NCBI GenBank assembly: GCA_002343505.1
Contig: DDQZ01000077.1
Span: 1 to 64,000, forward strand
Length of the DNA: 64,000 nucleotides
From: Verrucomicrobiaceae bacterium UBA2429
GTDB taxonomy: Bacteria; Verrucomicrobiota; Verrucomicrobiia; Verrucomicrobiales; Verrucomicrobiaceae
Direction: 5' to 3'
The notes under the pieces were generated by a model. That model ran no database searches and was not told where the DNA came from. It worked only from the letters and a program-made list of their open reading frames with translations. Numbering within the stretch: the first letter of the stretch is position 1; each line of letters begins with the position of its first letter. Shown here piece after piece: positions 34,914 to 45,462 of this stretch. The position numbers and the translations under genes are program-made.

Positions 34914-36458
34914 ATGCAACACTTTCTCACTCCTATCCTGTATCTCGGCGCATTGACACTGACCGCGCCCTTGCTCTCGCAGGACACCGCGCTCAAGCGC
35001 CCGCCTGCGCCGGTTTTGAAGAAGGGTGAAAAGCAGCTCTTCGTGGACAGCGTCATGATTCGCAGCAAGCAGGGCGTCACGCGCGTCATCCACCCGGCGA
35101 AGAAGCTCGAGCGCCCGGTGCTCACGGCTGAGATGCCCTGGGAAGTGAGGACCGAGGGCGGCATCATCGACAAGCGGGTGAACATTTACGGCACGGTGCT
35201 GCGTGATGAAAAGTCCGGCTCCTTCCGAATGTGGTATGCCGATCCTGGCAGCGTGCTCTACGCCACCTCCAGCGATGGCATTCAATGGGAGCGCCCCATT
35301 TTGAATGTGAAGGGCGAGACGAATGAAACAGATCTGCGTCTGCACAGTCCCAGCATCATCGAGGACAAGTTTGAGACGGACCCGGCGAAGCGCTACAAGG
35401 CGGTCGGCAATGCGAGCACCGGAGTGGACGACGCCAAGCTGCAGCGGCTCAAGGACAAGTTTGAGCTGGTGGATTGGTATCGGGATAAAACGCAGCGTCT
35501 GTACTACGCGGCGCATTCCGCCGATGGCCTGCGTTGGAAGGTAGATCCCGAGCCCATCCTGCTCGGCTGCGACACCATCACGCTCTCGCAGGACCCGGTG
35601 ACGGGCGAATACCTCGCCTTTCACAAGCGCCAGGGCGATCCGCGGGTGATCGGCATCCGCCACATTTTTCTCTCGGTCAGCAAGGACATGAAGCACTGGT
35701 CCGAGCCACATCCCGTGGTGGTGGCCGATGAGGTGGACAACAAAGCCACGCGCAAGCTGAAGGGCGGCACCTATTCGGAATACTACAACCTCTCCGCGTT
35801 TCCTTATGCGGGTCAGTGGCTGGGCTTCGTCACTCATTTCCGACGCGTCGAGCCGCCGTCCGCCTTGTTCGGCAATGACGAGGTGAATGGCCGCAAAAGA
35901 TCCGCCACCGGCATCATCGATGTGCAGCTCGTCACCAGCCGCGATGGCCGGCATTGGGACCGATGCTCGGATCGCAGTCCAGTGATCCCGCTGGGCCCTC
36001 ATGCCTATGATGCCGGCAGCATCTTTGGCCTGTGCAACGCGCCCGTGATCGTCGGCGATGAGATGTGGATGTATTACACCGCCTCGACCACGCCGCACGG
36101 TGGTCTGGCACCGGAAAAAGAGCAGTCCATCGCCCGCGCCGCGTGGCGGATCGACGGCCTGGCTTCGTTGCAGGCCAAAAACAAACCAGGCACCATCGAA
36201 ACGCATGAGTTTGTCCCTGAAGGCAGCAAGCTCACGGTCAATGCGGATGTCAAAAGCGGCAGCCTCGCGGTGGAGGTGCTGGATGCCGCCGGACAAGTCA
36301 TCCCAGGCTACAAAAAGGAAGCCAGCATGATCGAAAAGCGGGATTCGGTGAAGCTGGCCGTCCGCTGGAAGACCACAGACGCGCTCCCCGCAGGCAAGCC
36401 CATCCGTGTCCGCTTTCATCTGCTGAATGGAGACCTCTATAGCTATGTGATCGATTGA
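34914..36458 (+). CDS. Secreted beta-propeller glycosidase-like protein
   Basis: A 514-residue protein. The ATG at 34914 gives a signal peptide (YLGALTLTAPLLSQ); upstream codons overlap the Fic gene. The mature protein begins KGEKQLFVDSVMI and contains repeated strands with Asp/Trp turns (SGSFRMWYADPG, DGLRWKVDPEP, DGRHWDRCSD), like a five-bladed GH32/GH43-type propeller, with a C-terminal beta-sandwich (about 430-514, GSKLTVNADVKSGSLAVEVL). It is a paralogue of the gene at 60427-61959, which shares layout and the same C-terminal domain. Substrate is unassigned. The next sialidase-like gene begins 26 bp after its stop. Confidence 0.78.
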   Translation: MQHFLTPILYLGALTLTAPLLSQDTALKRPPAPVLKKGEKQLFVDSVMIRSKQGVTRVIHPAKKLERPVLTAEMPWEVRTEGGIIDKRVNIYGTVLRDEKSGSFRMWYADPGSVLYATSSDGIQWERPILNVKGETNETDLRLHSPSIIEDKFETDPAKRYKAVGNASTGVDDAKLQRLKDKFELVDWYRDKTQRLYYAAHSADGLRWKVDPEPILLGCDTITLSQDPVTGEYLAFHKRQGDPRVIGIRHIFLSVSKDMKHWSEPHPVVVADEVDNKATRKLKGGTYSEYYNLSAFPYAGQWLGFVTHFRRVEPPSALFGNDEVNGRKRSATGIIDVQLVTSRDGRHWDRCSDRSPVIPLGPHAYDAGSIFGLCNAPVIVGDEMWMYYTASTTPHGGLAPEKEQSIARAAWRIDGLASLQAKNKPGTIETHEFVPEGSKLTVNADVKSGSLAVEVLDAAGQVIPGYKKEASMIEKRDSVKLAVRWKTTDALPAGKPIRVRFHLLNGDLYSYVID

Positions 36459-36484
36459 CCGATCAGCGAATCACGCGCCGCCTC

Positions 36485-37711
36485 ATGAAACCGCTTCTTC
36501 TCGCCTGCCTGTTGCTCACTCCAGCGCTCCTTCACGCGCAGGCGAAGCCGCTCGCGCAGGACTATCGCATCGTGTTTCACAATCCGGACCCCGAGCGCTA
36601 TGTGGAAGGCCTGGGCTTGGTGCGAATGGATGATGGATCGCTGCTCGCGGTGGTGCCTGTGGTGCCGCGAGAGGAATGGAGCAAGGAGCGGCGGGCGACG
36701 CAGAGTCGCACGCACATTTTGCGCAGCAGCGACGGCGGGCAGAGCTGGGCACAGGTGTCGGAGCTGCCGTATTACTCCGCCGCGCCGTGGATTCACCAAG
36801 GCGAGCTGTTTCTCTTCGCGAACAAGGGCGGCACGAAGGTGCGCAATGATGATCTGCTGCTTTTGAAGAGCCCTGATGGCGGCAAGACGTGGTCGGAGCC
36901 GGTGACGTTGTTTCAGGGGCACTTTTGGAACTGCCACACGGGCATGGTGCAGAAGGCGGACCGGCTTTACTGGGCCACGGATGATCTCGCGCTCGGCAAC
37001 AAGCGCGGGCCGCGTGTCATCGCGGGTGATTTGAGCGGCGATGTCATGAATCCGGCCGCGTGGCGCTTGTCGGAGCCGGTTCCGTTTCCCGGTGTGCCGG
37101 AGGCGATGACGAATCCGCAATTCGACAAGCTCAGCAGCCAGTATTTGGAGCCGAACGTCATCGACGTGCGCGGCAGGCTGCGCGTGCTCATGACCGTGAA
37201 GCCGAAAAGGCAGTCCACCGCCGGGCTGGCTGCCGTGCTCGACTTTGAGGACAAGGGCGGGCCGATCGAGTTGAAGTTCACGCAGTTTCATCCCATGCCC
37301 GGCGGCCAGTTGAAGTTCTGCATCATCTACGATGAGAAATCGAAGCTGTTCTGGGCCACGGCGAACATCGTCGTGGACGGCCAGGGCGCGTATGACTGGT
37401 TCCGCGAAGGCGAAAAGCGTGGCAACGTGCGTTACGCGAGCGGCCTGGGCGGCAACGACCGGCGTTTTCTCATGCTGCAATACAGCGTCGATGGCCTGAA
37501 CTGGTTTCAGGCCGGTTGTGTGGCGCAGGCACCGAAGATCTCGCAGTCCTTCATGTATGCCCGTCCTGTGATTGATGGCGACGACCTCGCGATCATCGCC
37601 CGCAGCAGCATCAACGCACCGAATCAGCACGATGCCGATCACGCGACGTTTCATCGTGTGAAGAACTTCCGAAGCCTCGCGCTGAAACTCACACCGGAGC
37701 CGGAGGAGTAG
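36485..37711 (+). CDS. Secreted sialidase-like (BNR) protein
   Basis: A 408-residue protein with signal peptide (MKPLLLACLLLTPALLHAQ; the ATG at 36485 is preferred to a TTG 30 bp before). Asp-box motifs SSDGGQSW and SPDGGKTW place it in the sialidase superfamily propellers. I do not see a clear RIP arginine motif, so it may not cleave sialic acid, and related propellers act on other uronate or acidic sugars. It lies between the propeller protein and the GH33-like sialidase and is probably in the same operon (26 bp before, 49 bp after). Confidence 0.8.
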   Translation: MKPLLLACLLLTPALLHAQAKPLAQDYRIVFHNPDPERYVEGLGLVRMDDGSLLAVVPVVPREEWSKERRATQSRTHILRSSDGGQSWAQVSELPYYSAAPWIHQGELFLFANKGGTKVRNDDLLLLKSPDGGKTWSEPVTLFQGHFWNCHTGMVQKADRLYWATDDLALGNKRGPRVIAGDLSGDVMNPAAWRLSEPVPFPGVPEAMTNPQFDKLSSQYLEPNVIDVRGRLRVLMTVKPKRQSTAGLAAVLDFEDKGGPIELKFTQFHPMPGGQLKFCIIYDEKSKLFWATANIVVDGQGAYDWFREGEKRGNVRYASGLGGNDRRFLMLQYSVDGLNWFQAGCVAQAPKISQSFMYARPVIDGDDLAIIARSSINAPNQHDADHATFHRVKNFRSLALKLTPEPEE

Positions 37712-37760
37712 CTTCGATTGGCAATCGAAGTCGAACAGCCACACACCGAACTCAACCACC

Positions 37761-38909
37761 ATGAAACTCCATCTTCTTTTTTGTGTCTTCGCCTTCAGCG
37801 CTCTCCATGCCGCCGAACCTCTTCTGGAAAGGACCGCCGTTTTCCCTCCGGGCCTGAACGGTATCGCCCGCTATCGCATCCCAGGCATCGTCGTCACGAC
37901 GAAGGGCGCGGCGCTCGCCTATTGCGAGGCGCGCAAAAACAGCAGCTCCGACTGGGGCGAGATCGAGGTGCATCTGCGCCGCTCCACCGATGGCGGTAAA
38001 ACGTGGCAGCCTTCCCGGCACATCGCGCACAAGGCCGCGCGCATCGAAGGGAACCCGCGCAAACGCACTCCCGAGGGAGCGCGCGAGCAGACGGTGAACA
38101 ATCCCGTCGCCATCGTGGATCGCGAGACGGGGAGCATCGAAATGCTCTACTGCATCAACTACGCGCGCTGTTTTTCCATTCGTAGCACGGACGACGGTGT
38201 GACCTGGAGCGCGCCGGTGGAGATCACGGCGACGTTTGAGCCATTTCGGAAGCACTACGATTGGAAAGTCATCGCCACCGGACCGGGCCACGGCATTCAG
38301 ATCAAAAGCGGTCGGCTCGTCGTGCCGATCTGGCTGGCTTACGGCAAGGAGGGCGATCACAAACCCTCCGCCGCCGCCACGATCTATAGCGATGATCATG
38401 GCAAGACGTGGAAGGCGGGCGATCTTTGCCTGCCGAATGAAGGTGAACTCGGCAATCCGAATGAAACGATGATCACGACGCTGTCCGATGGCCGCGTGAT
38501 GCTCGTGGCGCGCAGCGTTTCGCAGGCAAGCCGCAAGATCATCACCACCAGCGCGGATGGAGCCACGGGCTGGACGAAGCCAGTGTTTCACGACCAGCTC
38601 TGGGAACCGATCTGCATGGCGAGCATCACTGCGCATCCAGCAGGTGTGCTGCTTTTCTCCAACCCGCACACGCTCGGTCTCGACAAGGAGGGCAAACCCG
38701 TCCCCGCAGGCCGTGGCAAACGCGAGAATCTCTGCATCAAGCTCAGTCGAGACGATGGCAAGACCTGGCCCGTGAACAAAGTGCTCGATCCCGGCAAAGC
38801 CGCCTACTCGGACCTCGCCGTGCTGCCGGATGGCACCGTGCTCTGCCTGTATGAGGCCGACACCTCCATCGACTGCGCACGCTTCAATGTGGAGTGGGTC
38901 ACGCAGTAG
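37761..38909 (+). CDS. Exo-alpha-sialidase (GH33-like)
   Basis: A 382-residue secreted enzyme with signal peptide (MKLHLLFCVFAFSALHA). It has the sialidase hallmarks: YRIP with Arg39 (first of the Arg triad), an acid/base candidate Asp64 in SSSDWGEIE, and Asp boxes STDGGKTW, SDDHGKTW and SRDDGKTW. GH33 enzymes release terminal sialic acids from glycoconjugates. It is the best sialidase candidate in the window. It precedes the GntR gene by 154 bp, a spacing that contains a strong inverted repeat. No dedicated sialic-acid transporter or N-acetylneuraminate lyase is seen nearby. Confidence 0.88.
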   Translation: MKLHLLFCVFAFSALHAAEPLLERTAVFPPGLNGIARYRIPGIVVTTKGAALAYCEARKNSSSDWGEIEVHLRRSTDGGKTWQPSRHIAHKAARIEGNPRKRTPEGAREQTVNNPVAIVDRETGSIEMLYCINYARCFSIRSTDDGVTWSAPVEITATFEPFRKHYDWKVIATGPGHGIQIKSGRLVVPIWLAYGKEGDHKPSAAATIYSDDHGKTWKAGDLCLPNEGELGNPNETMITTLSDGRVMLVARSVSQASRKIITTSADGATGWTKPVFHDQLWEPICMASITAHPAGVLLFSNPHTLGLDKEGKPVPAGRGKRENLCIKLSRDDGKTWPVNKVLDPGKAAYSDLAVLPDGTVLCLYEADTSIDCARFNVEWVTQ

Positions 38910-39003
38910 CGACCATCAGCAGTCGAAGCCGAACCTTTCCAACCGGCTCGATGGCCGGTCGAGTCCATCTGCTCTCGTCAAAGAAGATGGCCGGCTTTTT
39001 TGC

Positions 39004-39048
39004 AAAGTGTCGACAGTATTGCCCGTAGCTGTGAATTGTCGACACTTT
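39004..39048 (+). promoter_or_regulatory. Perfect 12-bp inverted repeat upstream of GntR, likely operator
   Basis: AAAGTGTCGACA (39004-39015) and TGTCGACACTTT (39037-39048) are exact reverse complements across a 21-base spacer. Each arm holds TGTCGACA, itself a palindrome, so the site is also two identical 8-bp palindromes 29 bp centre to centre. The last arm ends 15 bp before the GntR start codon at 39064. This layout is what a dimeric regulator binding two sites would use; autoregulation by the GntR protein is the natural reading. Confidence 0.7.
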
Positions 39049-39063
39049 ACCCCATTCCACTGC

Positions 39064-39720
39064 ATGATCCGAATCCGCTCTGAACCCCGGCGCAATCTCG
39101 CCCATGAAATCGCCTCCCAGATGCGGCGTGACATCATTTCCGGCGGGTTCAAGCCGGGGGAAGCGCTTGCGGAACCGGCTCTGGCCGGGCGTTTTGGGGT
39201 CAGCCGCGCACCAGTGCGTGAGGCGATGATCGAACTGGAACGCGCGGGGCTGGTGCAGTTTGAGACGACGGGGCGGACCCGCGTCAGGATTCTGGAGGAA
39301 AAGGACGTTGTCGAAATCGTCGAAGCCAGGATCGCCCTGGAGTCCATGGGCGCACGGCTGGCGGCGGCGCGCTGGACCGATGAAGACACCCGATGGATCG
39401 AGAGAAGCATCGCCGCGCAGGAGAAGGCGGCGAGCGGTGTGAAGTTCAGCGAGCTGGACATCGCCATGCACGAATACATCATGAAGCGCGGCGGCAATGA
39501 ACGGCTGAGCACGCTGTGGCAGTTCGTGCGCTGGCAGTTTGAGATGGCGCTGACCCACATCCACCGCCTTCAGGGAAAAATGGCCCCCGACCTCCGCCGC
39601 TTCAGCGTGGAGGGACATCGAAAGGTGCTGACGGCGCTGGCGGCCGGACGGCCGGACACGGCTGCGAAAGTGATGGCCCAGCACATCAAAGACTCGATTG
39701 AATGGTATTCCCCGAAATGA
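39064..39720 (+). CDS. GntR-family regulator, FadR/FCD type
   Basis: A 218-residue regulator. The winged-helix domain (about 1-75) includes LAHEIASQMRRDIISGGFKP and the recognition helix region VSRAPVREAMIELERAGLV. The C-terminal FCD-type helical domain (about 80-218) would bind a small carboxylate ligand, as is usual for regulators of aldolase and sugar-acid pathways. The ATG at 39064 fits the domain start. Its stop overlaps the aldolase start as ATGA. A perfect inverted repeat directly upstream is the likely operator. A role controlling the following catabolic genes is inferred from the coupling. Confidence 0.9.
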   Translation: MIRIRSEPRRNLAHEIASQMRRDIISGGFKPGEALAEPALAGRFGVSRAPVREAMIELERAGLVQFETTGRTRVRILEEKDVVEIVEARIALESMGARLAAARWTDEDTRWIERSIAAQEKAASGVKFSELDIAMHEYIMKRGGNERLSTLWQFVRWQFEMALTHIHRLQGKMAPDLRRFSVEGHRKVLTALAAGRPDTAAKVMAQHIKDSIEWYSPK

Positions 39721-40439
39721 GCGCTCCCCTTCGCCATCCTGACCTCAAACTCGGCACCTGGCTGCAGACCGGCTCCTCCGTCATCGCCGAACTGGCCGAT
39801 TTGAGCGGCTTCGACTGGCTGCTCATCGACCTCGAGCACGGCTGCGGCACAGAGGCGATGGTGCTGCCGCAAATCCAGGTCATCCGTCATGCCGCCGCCA
39901 TCGTGCGCGTCGGTGCGCCGCACCCTGAGCAGATCGCGCGGGCACTGGACTGGGGGGCGGCAGGCATCATGGTGCCGATGGTGTCCACGGCGGAAAAGGC
40001 GGAGGCCTGCGTCCGTGCCATGCGCTATCCGCCGTTGGGAGACCGGGGGCTGGCCGGCATGGTGCGTGCCTTTGATTTCGGACTTCATGCCGAAAAGCGC
40101 ACTCCCGTTTTCCATGCCCAGATCGAGACCATTGAGGCCGTTGAAAACGCGCGCGCCATCGCCGCCGTGGATGGCGTGGACGTGCTCTTCATTGGTCCGA
40201 TGGATTTGAAGCTCAATCTTGAGTCTCGCCCGGGCCGCACCAGCCTAACTTTCACGGACTGCCTGCGGGAAGTCGCGGCTGCCACCAAGACAGCGGGCAA
40301 GGCCTGTGGTTTGCTTTGTCGTCAGACCGACGACTTTGCCGAGTTGCAGGCCCTCGGTTTCACGCATCTTGCCATCGAAACGGACATCACCCTCCTCCGC
40401 GAGAGCTATCGCAACGTCGTCCAACCTCTTCGGGTATGA
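39717..40439 (+). CDS. HpcH/HpaI-family class II aldolase
   Basis: A 240-residue protein of the HpcH/HpaI aldolase/citrate lyase family, which cleaves or forms 2-oxo-3-deoxy acids to pyruvate and an aldehyde using a divalent metal. Seen: LGTWLQTGSSVIAELA, DWLLIDLEHG with the catalytic region, AAAIVRVGAP, HAQIETIEAVENARAI with the metal-ligand Glu, and VDVLFIGPMDL with the metal-ligand Asp. The ATG at 39717 overlaps the GntR stop (ATGA); an ATG five codons upstream is possible. It overlaps the next gene by ATGA too. Likely substrate: an oxo-acid from sugar-acid breakdown; not identified. Confidence 0.88.
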   Translation: MSAPLRHPDLKLGTWLQTGSSVIAELADLSGFDWLLIDLEHGCGTEAMVLPQIQVIRHAAAIVRVGAPHPEQIARALDWGAAGIMVPMVSTAEKAEACVRAMRYPPLGDRGLAGMVRAFDFGLHAEKRTPVFHAQIETIEAVENARAIAAVDGVDVLFIGPMDLKLNLESRPGRTSLTFTDCLREVAAATKTAGKACGLLCRQTDDFAELQALGFTHLAIETDITLLRESYRNVVQPLRV

Positions 40440-43400
40440 ATATGACATTGAGAACCACCTATGCCCTGTTAGCCACCTTCTGTGTCTCCGCGCTTCATGC
40501 GGAGGATTCCAAGCTGGTGCTGCAACTGGATTTTGGGCAGGAGGAGTCGGTGCCTTTGATTCCTGTCGGCCATGTGGTGCGTGATCAGGCAGGGCCGCGG
40601 CCGCCGGATTTTCCGGATTTTGAGCCGAACAACACGGCGATTCAGTTGAAGGGTAAGGGAGCGCGTTTTGAGATCAAGGACACGGGGCCGCAGAGCCGGT
40701 TCGATTTCACGAAGGGCGATGCCATCACGCTGGAATCCTGGGTGAAGGTGGATCAAATCGGTCCCGGACAGCCGGTGTATATCATCGGGAAAGGGCGCAC
40801 CAACTCGCCGCACTTCGCCCGCAACAATCAGAACTGGTCGCTGCGGGTGATCGGCGGGAGCGCGGGCCTGGCGCATCTGAGTTTTCTCTTCGCCGGTGCG
40901 CCGGAAGCCGGCGGCGGCAACACCTGGCACATCTGGAACTCGGAGGCGTCGTTCAAGATCGCGACCGGCTGGCATCATGTGGCCCTGGCGTATGAGTTTG
41001 GAAAGCCGGACTCGATGCGGGGCTGGATTGATGGCGTGGCAACGACGGGCACTTGGGGCGTGGACGGAGCCACCACGAAAGCGCCTGCGGTGGATGATGA
41101 CGATGTGTGGATCGGCTCGTCGCAGGGCGGGAACGCGGGCAACAGTCTGGTGGGTTTTCTCGATGCGATTGCGATTCATCGCCGCATCCTAACCGATGCA
41201 GAGATCGCGAAACATGCCACGCGAAGGGATGGTCCTGAAGTAGTCCTGCCTGCTCTGGCAGAGATGCCCGATTTGGGAAAAATCGAGGGCGGAACCGTGC
41301 TCGTGCAGTTCAACGAGGGACCCACCGCCTCCCATCGCTGGCCAAACTCCCAGGAGGTGCCGAAGGAGGCCGCGCGTTGGACGGGCGATGCCTTTCTGCT
41401 GCCGCGTGTGCCGGTGCGCTACGATGACTGGGGCATCCGCTCGAGCTGGGAAGCGCCGCTTTTGCTGCGCATGGCGGCGGATGTGGAGTTGCCCGCAGGC
41501 TCGCGTCGCGTGCTGCTGCGCACGCGCGGACTGTCGCGACTGTGGATCGATGGCAAGTTGATCGCCGAAACCAACCCCGCCGTCGCCAACGGTGAAAATG
41601 GCTTCGACCCGCTGACTCCGTTGGCGCAGCCGCCGCATCCGGGAGTTCGCGTCAAAGGTTACCATCAGCAGGAGGTTTTTGGCACGGTGACGGTGCCTGC
41701 CAAGAAGACGACCTCGCGCGTGGTGCTGGAGGTGATCGTCGGTGGCAAAAACATGCGCACCGATACCGGGGAGGTCTGCGTAGCGCTCGAATCGGCGAAC
41801 GGTGATGCGTTTTCCATTCTCCGGGCGGCAGGCAAGCCTTGGCTGGCCCTGACGGATGCCGAGGTCGAACCGGCGCTGGTTGCAATCGAAGCCTCGCTGG
41901 CCCGTTTTGACGATGCCAGCCGCCGTGCGGCGGCCCGCTCCCGCGATCCGTTCTGGCAAAAGCGACATGCCGCCGCCAAACAGTGGGTGAAGAAAAATCC
42001 TCCGCCCAAGCCACCGCGCGGGGGCCATCCTGTGGATGCATTTCTCGATGAGAAAATCGAGAAGGCCCGCGCGGCAAGCGCAGCCACCACCGACGAGGCG
42101 AAGGCATTTAACAGCGAGGTTTTGCCGCTGCTGCGCGAGCAGTGTTTCCGCTGCCATGGCGAGAAAGAAAAGGGCGGGCTGAAGCTGAACACACGCGAGG
42201 CTGCGCTGAGTGGCGGGGATTCGGAAGTTCCCGCCATCCTTCCCGGTGATCCGGCGGCCAGTGAACTGATCAAGCGCCTCCGCACCGCTGACGAAGATTT
42301 GATCATGCCGCCGACGGGCGACCGCCTCAGCGAAGAGCAAATCGCGCGGCTGGAGTCATGGATTCGCAATGGCGCGGCATGGCCATCGCCGCCCGTGGAA
42401 GCCGCGAGGCTCGCCCAAACGCCCCTCACTTCCGATGCGGCATTTCTTCGCCGCATTTATCTCGACACCATCGGCCTGCCGCCTGCTCCCGATGAGGTTA
42501 GGGCATTTCTCGCGGACACCGACCCTGACAAGCGCCGCAAGGTCATCGACAGGCTGCTGGCCGATGAACGCTGGGCGGATCATGAGATGAGCGTCTGGCT
42601 GGACGCCCTCGCGGAGAACCCCACGCTGATCAATGCCTCGCTCAACAGCACCGGGCCCTTCCGCTGGTTTCTCCACGATGCGTTGCGCGACCACAAAGCG
42701 CTCGACCGCATGGTCACGGAGCTGCTCATGATGCGTGGAGACGCCGCCCACGGAGGCAGCGCTGGCTTTGCCCAGGCGGCGGAAAACGATGCGCCCTTCG
42801 CGGCGAAGGGGCACATCGTGGCCGCCGCCTTTCTCGGGATCGAGCTCCAGTGCGCCCGCTGTCATGATTCGCCGTATCACTCCACCTTGCAGCGGGATCT
42901 CTACTCACTCGCCGCGATGCTGGAGCGCAAGGCCGTGACGGTGCCGAAAACCAGCCGGGTGCCAGCGGCCTTTTTTGAAAAGAAGGCCCGCGAGTCCCTG
43001 ATCCGCGTGACGCTGAAACCGGACGAACTCGTGACGCCCGTGTGGCCCTTCGCCAGCGTGACCGGTGTGGCGGAAGGCCAGGCTCTCGACACACTCATCG
43101 AAAATCCGCAGGACACACGCGAACGGCTCGCCGCGCTCGTCACCGCGCCGGAGAATCGTCGCTTTCCCTGCGTGATGGTGAACCGGATTTGGAAGCGGCT
43201 CATGGGCGCAGGTTTTGTGGAGCCCGTGCAGGATTGGGAAGGGCATGACGCCAGCCATCCGGAGTTGCTCGACTGGCTAGCCGCCGAACTGGTTTCCAGC
43301 GGCTACAATGTCCGGCACATCATCCGTCTCATCGTGACATCGCAGGCGTATCAGCGCGAGGCGGGTGCGGAAAAATGGGTGTCTGTCGCCGCTGAAGAGC

Positions 43401-44146
43401 GATTCTTCAGCGCACCGGCACGCCGCCGCCTCACCGCCGAGCAGGTCGTGGACTCGCTCCACACCGCCGCGGGAGCCGTCATTGATTCCGAGCCGATGAC
43501 CTTCATTCACGACGGCTCCAAAACGCTGCAAACACGACAGGACCTCGGGCGCCCGCGTCGTGCGTGGATGTTTGCGAGCCTCAACAATGAACGTGACCGC
43601 CCCAGCCTCGCTTTGCCGCGAGCGCAGGCCACGGTGAATGTGCTGGAGGCCTTTGGATGGAGCGGCTCCCGCCAAAAACCGATCTTTGAGCGTGACACCG
43701 ATCCAAACATGCTCCAGCCCGGCATCCTCGCGAACGGCACGCTGACGCAGTCGCTCTCGCGGGCAGCGTGGAAGTCCGAGCTGGCCAATCTCGCGGTTGA
43801 AGCGGCATCACCGGAGGCCTTGCTGGAGGAGCTGTTCCTCCGCTTTCTCAGCCGCATGCCGTCGCAGGCGGAGCGAGAGTCGCTTCTCACGGCGTTGCGG
43901 GTAGGTTTTGACACGAGACTCACGCCCGCCGATCAAATCGTGGAGCCCGCGCCGCTGCCGCCCTTGCGTCTCGTGACCTGGCTGAACCATGTGACCTCCG
44001 ACGCCAACACCATCCAGCAGGAGAACGAAAACCGCGCGCAGCGCGGCCCCAGCCCTGATCCGCGACTGCGTGCGGAGTGGAGGGAAGTCTATGAGGACAT
44101 CATCTGGAGCCTGATCAACGACCGCGATTTTGTCTGGGTGCCGTGA
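40436..44146 (+). CDS. PSCyt1/DUF1549/DUF1553 cytochrome protein with N-terminal LamG-like domain
   Basis: A 1236-residue secreted protein (signal [20 protein letters not shown]). Residues about 25-250 resemble a LamG/concanavalin-like domain. A PSCyt1 haem segment follows near 570 with CFRCH (CxxCH) and [15 protein letters not shown]1549 (PSCyt2) begins near 668 ([20 protein letters not shown]) and DUF1553 (PSD1) occupies the last third ([18 protein letters not shown]). These multidomain proteins are a Planctomycetes/Verrucomicrobia speciality and pair with a DUF1501 protein, here the next gene. Their exact reaction is unknown; surface redox or glycan processing is proposed in general. Starts with ATGA overlap on the aldolase. 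Confidence 0.9.
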   Translation: MNMTLRTTYALLATFCVSALHAEDSKLVLQLDFGQEESVPLIPVGHVVRDQAGPRPPDFPDFEPNNTAIQLKGKGARFEIKDTGPQSRFDFTKGDAITLESWVKVDQIGPGQPVYIIGKGRTNSPHFARNNQNWSLRVIGGSAGLAHLSFLFAGAPEAGGGNTWHIWNSEASFKIATGWHHVALAYEFGKPDSMRGWIDGVATTGTWGVDGATTKAPAVDDDDVWIGSSQGGNAGNSLVGFLDAIAIHRRILTDAEIAKHATRRDGPEVVLPALAEMPDLGKIEGGTVLVQFNEGPTASHRWPNSQEVPKEAARWTGDAFLLPRVPVRYDDWGIRSSWEAPLLLRMAADVELPAGSRRVLLRTRGLSRLWIDGKLIAETNPAVANGENGFDPLTPLAQPPHPGVRVKGYHQQEVFGTVTVPAKKTTSRVVLEVIVGGKNMRTDTGEVCVALESANGDAFSILRAAGKPWLALTDAEVEPALVAIEASLARFDDASRRAAARSRDPFWQKRHAAAKQWVKKNPPPKPPRGGHPVDAFLDEKIEKARAASAATTDEAKAFNSEVLPLLREQCFRCHGEKEKGGLKLNTREAALSGGDSEVPAILPGDPAASELIKRLRTADEDLIMPPTGDRLSEEQIARLESWIRNGAAWPSPPVEAARLAQTPLTSDAAFLRRIYLDTIGLPPAPDEVRAFLADTDPDKRRKVIDRLLADERWADHEMSVWLDALAENPTLINASLNSTGPFRWFLHDALRDHKALDRMVTELLMMRGDAAHGGSAGFAQAAENDAPFAAKGHIVAAAFLGIELQCARCHDSPYHSTLQRDLYSLAAMLERKAVTVPKTSRVPAAFFEKKARESLIRVTLKPDELVTPVWPFASVTGVAEGQALDTLIENPQDTRERLAALVTAPENRRFPCVMVNRIWKRLMGAGFVEPVQDWEGHDASHPELLDWLAAELVSSGYNVRHIIRLIVTSQAYQREAGAEKWVSVAAEERFFSAPARRRLTAEQVVDSLHTAAGAVIDSEPMTFIHDGSKTLQTRQDLGRPRRAWMFASLNNERDRPSLALPRAQATVNVLEAFGWSGSRQKPIFERDTDPNMLQPGILANGTLTQSLSRAAWKSELANLAVEAASPEALLEELFLRFLSRMPSQAERESLLTALRVGFDTRLTPADQIVEPAPLPPLRLVTWLNHVTSDANTIQQENENRAQRGPSPDPRLRAEWREVYEDIIWSLINDRDFVWVP

Positions 44147-44184
44147 CGCACTCGCATCTTCAATACACCACCACTCATCATGCC

Positions 44185-45462
44185 ATGAAACGGAGACACT
44201 TCCTCAAAACCAGCGCCACCCTGGGCGGCAGCCTTGCTTTGCCACACTTGCTGTTCGCGGAGTCCGGCGCGCAGCCCATTCGCGGCAAAGCGGAGCACGT
44301 CATTTCCATCTGGCTGGGCGGCGGCATGGGGCAGACGGACACGTTTGACCCCAAGCGACTGGGCGACCCGAAAGCCAAGAAGGCCGGCTCCTACTACCCG
44401 TCCATCGAGACGGCGGTGCCCGGCGTGCGTGTGTGCGAGCATCTGTCCAAAATGGCCCCGCTCATGGATCGCGTCACGGCAGTGCGCACGGTGAACCACA
44501 ACGTCATCGACGAGCACGCCGCCGCCACCAATCGCATGCACACCGGGCGTCCCATCAGCGGCACCATCAGCTATCCGTCCATCGGCTCCATCATCGCCCA
44601 CGAGCGCGGAGCCGTGACCGAAGATGCACCGCCCTATGTCCTGATCGGTTATCCGAACGTCACCCGCGGCCCGGGATTTCTCGGCGCTCAATCCAGCTAT
44701 CTCTATCTCACCGACACCAGTCGCGGTCCGGCGGGATTGTCGCTGCCTCCGGGGATCTCAGCGCAGCGCCAGTCACGTCGCGAACGCTTCCTCGCCTCCC
44801 TTCAGGCGAGCGCCGGAGAAACCCAGGACAAGCAGTTGAAAAGCTACGATGCCGTCATCGCGCAAAGCCTGAAACTGAGCGGGCCGGAGTTCAATCGCGC
44901 CTTCCAGCTCGACACCGAACCGGCGGACTTGCGGAATCAATACGGCGGCGAGTTCGGACAGCGCTGCCTGCTCAGCCGCCGACTGGTCGAACGCGGCGTG
45001 CGCTTCATCGAAGTCTCGCACAATCTCAACTTCATCAATGGCGCCGGCTGGGACACGCACAAGGAGGCCATCCTCCAGCAGCATGTGTTGATCAAGGAAC
45101 TCGACACCGCTGTGGCCGCACTGATCCGTGATCTGGAGGCGAAGAAGCTCCTCGACAAGACGCTCATCGTCATCACCACCGAGTTTGGCCGACCTCCCGA
45201 GTTCGACAGCGGCGGCGGCCGCGGTCATCAGGGCAGCGCTTTCTCCTGCGTGCTGGCCGGAGGCGGCCTGCGCCACTGCGGTGCCTGGGGCGAGACCGAC
45301 GAGCTCTCCAAAGAGATCGTCGCCAACCCCGTCAGCGTGCCCGATTTCTTCGCCACCCTCTGCGCCGCCGTGGGTGTCGATTACCGCAAGAACCTCTACG
45401 ACGGCGACCGCCCCGTGCCCGTCACGGATCAAGGAAGCCCGATTGCGGCGTTGTTTGGATGA
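44185..45462 (+). CDS. DUF1501 protein, exported by Tat-like leader
   Basis: A 425-residue protein with a twin-arginine-like leader ([20 protein letters not shown]). It has the DUF1501 fold, related to the sulfatase/alkaline phosphatase superfamily: [15 protein letters not shown] near the start, [21 protein letters not shown] and [15 protein letters not shown] near the end. DUF1501 genes normally accompany DUF1549/DUF1553 cytochrome genes, as here (39 bp after it). The function is unknown. Bases 45123-45440 are about 93% identical to 57943-58260, the tail of a chimeric gene 12.8 kb away. Confidence 0.9.
   Translation: MKRRHFLKTSATLGGSLALPHLLFAESGAQPIRGKAEHVISIWLGGGMGQTDTFDPKRLGDPKAKKAGSYYPSIETAVPGVRVCEHLSKMAPLMDRVTAVRTVNHNVIDEHAAATNRMHTGRPISGTISYPSIGSIIAHERGAVTEDAPPYVLIGYPNVTRGPGFLGAQSSYLYLTDTSRGPAGLSLPPGISAQRQSRRERFLASLQASAGETQDKQLKSYDAVIAQSLKLSGPEFNRAFQLDTEPADLRNQYGGEFGQRCLLSRRLVERGVRFIEVSHNLNFINGAGWDTHKEAILQQHVLIKELDTAVAALIRDLEAKKLLDKTLIVITTEFGRPPEFDSGGGRGHQGSAFSCVLAGGGLRHCGAWGETDELSKEIVANPVSVPDFFATLCAAVGVDYRKNLYDGDRPVPVTDQGSPIAALFG
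45123..45440 (+). repeat. Dispersed repeat A, copy 1 (3' part of DUF1501)
   Basis: This 318-bp stretch aligns without gaps to 57943-58260 (constant offset 12820), with 23 mismatches by hand count (about 93% identity). It encodes the C-terminal third of the DUF1501 protein. The low divergence over this part only points to duplication or gene conversion. Confidence 0.8.

Noticed and set aside
36485..37711. Calling this gene a true sialidase
   Set aside because: Asp boxes are present but I cannot find the RIP arginine or a clear catalytic Asp, so only the superfamily is claimed.
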